A model generated the notes under the pieces. That model was not told where the DNA came from and ran no database searches. It saw only the letters and a program-made list of their open reading frames with translations. Positions 5,629-6,576 of a DNA stretch of 6,576 nt are shown here, in pieces. The first letter of the stretch is position 1; each line of letters opens with the position of its first letter. The DNA is taken from assembly GCA_016190535.1 (NCBI GenBank), contig JACPQK010000166.1:1-6576 (forward strand), written 5' to 3'. This DNA is from Chloroflexota bacterium. Lineage in GTDB: Bacteria > Chloroflexota > Dehalococcoidia > JACPQK01. The position numbers and the translations under genes were made by a program.

Positions 5629-6174
5629 ATGACGGCAAGGCGGGTAGTCGCCCTGGTCTCCGGGTTCGCGCTGGTAATCTTCGTCGCTCTCCTGGGGCTG
5701 GCTATAGCCCGGCAGGCCCAGCCCGGCCTGTCTGGAGAGGGGCCTCGCCGGCTGGTGGGGCAGCCCGCCCCCGATTTCACCATCACCACCTTCGACGGCC
5801 AGCAACTTACCCTCTCCCAGTACCGCGGTCAACCCGTGGTGGTAAACTTCTGGGCCTCCTGGTGCCCTCCCTGCCGGGCCGAGGCCCCCACCCTGGAGCG
5901 CACGTGGCAGGAGTACAGGGAGCGGGGTGTAGTCTTCATCGGCATAGACATCGAGGACACCGAGGCCGATGCCCTGGCCTTCCTCCAGCAGTTCGGTATC
6001 ACCTACCCCAATGGCCCCGACCCCCAGGGTGGAATCACCAGGGACTACGGGGTCCTCTACATTCCCACCACCCTGTTCGTGTCCCGGACGGGCAAGGTGG
6101 TCCAGCGCTGGGAAAGCGCCATAGGCCAGGCCAAGCTCACCCAGCTCGTGGACGAGCTGCTGCTAGCCCCCTGA
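5629..6174 (+). CDS. TlpA/ResA-like thiol-disulfide oxidoreductase
   Basis: This 181-residue, membrane-anchored, thioredoxin-fold protein should act outside the cytoplasmic membrane. A basic N-terminus (ARR) and one hydrophobic segment (about 6-27) form a signal anchor or uncleaved signal. The AhpC/TSA-Redoxin-type domain begins at VGQPAPDFTITTFDG (43-57). The active site is WCPPC (78-82, Cys79 and Cys82) within VNFWASWCPPC, and the cis-proline is in YIPTTLF (Pro146). The family reduces disulfides in extracytoplasmic proteins, for example apocytochrome c in ResA and CcmG/DsbE, but no cytochrome or heme gene is in this window, so the substrate is unknown. Length is normal. ATG 5629 is preceded by GAGGG (5614-5618) at 10 bases and GGAGG (5608-5612) at 16 bases. 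It lies 24 bases after the lipoprotein gene. All catalytic residues are intact. Confidence 0.92.
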   Translation: MTARRVVALVSGFALVIFVALLGLAIARQAQPGLSGEGPRRLVGQPAPDFTITTFDGQQLTLSQYRGQPVVVNFWASWCPPCRAEAPTLERTWQEYRERGVVFIGIDIEDTEADALAFLQQFGITYPNGPDPQGGITRDYGVLYIPTTLFVSRTGKVVQRWESAIGQAKLTQLVDELLLAP

Positions 6175-6180
6175 AGCCGG

Positions 6181-6195
6181 CCACCTCTGAGGTGG
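6181..6195 (+). terminator. Small hairpin after tlpA, weak terminator
   Basis: CCACCT (6181-6186) and AGGTGG (6190-6195) form a 6-pair stem with a 3-base loop, 6 bases after the tlpA stop. No T-tract follows directly (ATCGAGTCTTCC), so it is a poor intrinsic terminator. It may simply stabilise the 3' end. Confidence 0.3.
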
Positions 6196-6246
6196 ATCGA
6201 GTCTTCCTCCCCTGGTGGGTGGCAGTCAGCGGGGAGTCTTACCCTC

Positions 6247-6291
6247 CCCCCTCTCTCAGCGGGAGGGGGCCCCTGCCCAAGATACCAGGGG
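6247..6291. repeat. REP-like C/T-G/A hairpins after tlpA
   Basis: CCCCCTCTC (6247-6255) pairs with GGGAGGGGG (6261-6269), 9 pairs with one G-T, around a TCAGC loop. A second stem, CCCCTG (6270-6275) with CAGGGG (6286-6291), follows at once. Composition and layout resemble the element at 4448-4513, so the lipoprotein-tlpA pair is bracketed by similar repeats. Confidence 0.55.
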
Positions 6292-6329
6292 GCTAGGGGG
6301 GCCGTAAACCGTGGATAGGCATTCTTGCC

Positions 6330-6438
6330 TGTCATTGCGAGCCCTTCGGCGGCCTCAGGGTAAACTCCTACGAAGCAATCTCCAGGCCAGCGGGGGTTGG
6401 GATAGAGATTGCTTCGGCACTTCGTGCCTCCCATGACA
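6330..6438. repeat. Palindromic GTCATTGCGAG-type interspersed element
   Basis: Outer ends TGTCAT (6330-6335) and ATGACA (6433-6438) are inverted. An inner perfect 12-base inverted repeat (6371-6382 with 6405-6416, GAGATTGCTTCG on the right arm) surrounds a 22-base loop. The left arm carries GTCATTGCGAGCCCTTCGGC. I recall this family, with GTCATTGCGAG ends and GAAGCAATCTC inner arms, as a non-coding repeat scattered through Chloroflexota and some other genomes. The arms between the paired blocks differ in length (left longer), so this copy is degenerate or asymmetric. No transposase is adjacent. Confidence 0.75.
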
Positions 6439-6576
6439 AACAAGCCCGGGCATCCACCCCGTGGGTGAGCTTCTTGAAGCTCAACTCACCGTTTGTGGTG
6501 CCGAGTCTCTTCTGGACTTGCTTCAGGCCGCCATGTATCCTAAGGGTAAGACCCTGGGAGGGAATGGTCTCCCCAC
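6439..6576. other. Unassigned window end, open frames on both strands
   Basis: The last 138 bases contain no gene I can name. On the + strand a frame is open from 6437 to the edge, with a GTG at 6461 and an ATG at 6533 (reading MYPKGKTLGGNG). On the - strand a frame is open from the edge (6574) to a stop at 6368-6370, reading for example LRIHGGLKQVQKRLGTTNG; its last residues come from the palindromic element. By hand count the - frame has the higher third-position G+C, closer to the rest of the window, which mildly favours a convergent gene entering from the right. Neither has a recognised motif. A stem GAGCTTC/GAAGCTC (6467-6473 with 6476-6482) also lies here. Confidence 0.3.

Overview
This is a GC-rich window (high G/C at third codon positions) with eight recognisable protein genes, all on the + strand. 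It holds no tRNA, rRNA, CRISPR array or intact transposase gene that I can see. The lineage is best guessed as Chloroflexota, probably class Dehalococcoidia. The pointers are the fmdB-dtd pair, a transketolase split into two genes, a DUF362 protein, and a degenerate palindromic repeat of the 'GTCATTGCGAG ... GAAGCAATCTC' type, which I remember from such genomes. This assignment is an inference, not proven by any marker here.

Layout. (1) 1-238: the 3' end of a gene for a very acidic protein made of 11-residue coiled-coil repeats, closed by a strong intrinsic terminator (257-294). (2) 324-1205: a promoter, a structured leader with a terminator-like hairpin, then fmdB (small zinc-ribbon protein with a nonapeptide-repeat tail) and dtd (D-aminoacyl-tRNA deacylase), translationally coupled through a TAGTG overlap. 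(3) 1256-4287: a probable promoter and a tight three-gene operon. It contains the transketolase N-terminal subunit (thiamine-diphosphate half), the transketolase C-terminal subunit (catalytic-glutamate half) and a DUF362 protein, with gaps of 6 and 2 bases. (4) 4288-4641: about 350 bases without a credible gene, containing GC-rich pyrimidine/purine hairpins of an interspersed-repeat kind. (5) 4642-6174: an unrecognised lipoprotein followed after 24 bases by a membrane-anchored TlpA/ResA-type thioredoxin, probably co-transcribed. (6) 6175-6576: another GC-rich hairpin repeat, the palindromic GTCATTGCGAG-type element (6330-6438), and a terminal stretch with open frames on both strands that cannot be assigned within this window.

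Functionally, the two transketolase halves should assemble into one ThDP enzyme of the non-oxidative pentose phosphate pathway. Dtd is tRNA proofreading. TlpA is extracytoplasmic thiol-disulfide chemistry. FmdB, DUF362, the acidic coiled-coil protein and the lipoprotein have no secure function. I did not find a clear new multi-gene system. The items most worth a second look are the DUF362-transketolase coupling, the fmdB leader structure, the hendecad acidic protein and the repeat-flanked lipoprotein-tlpA pair.
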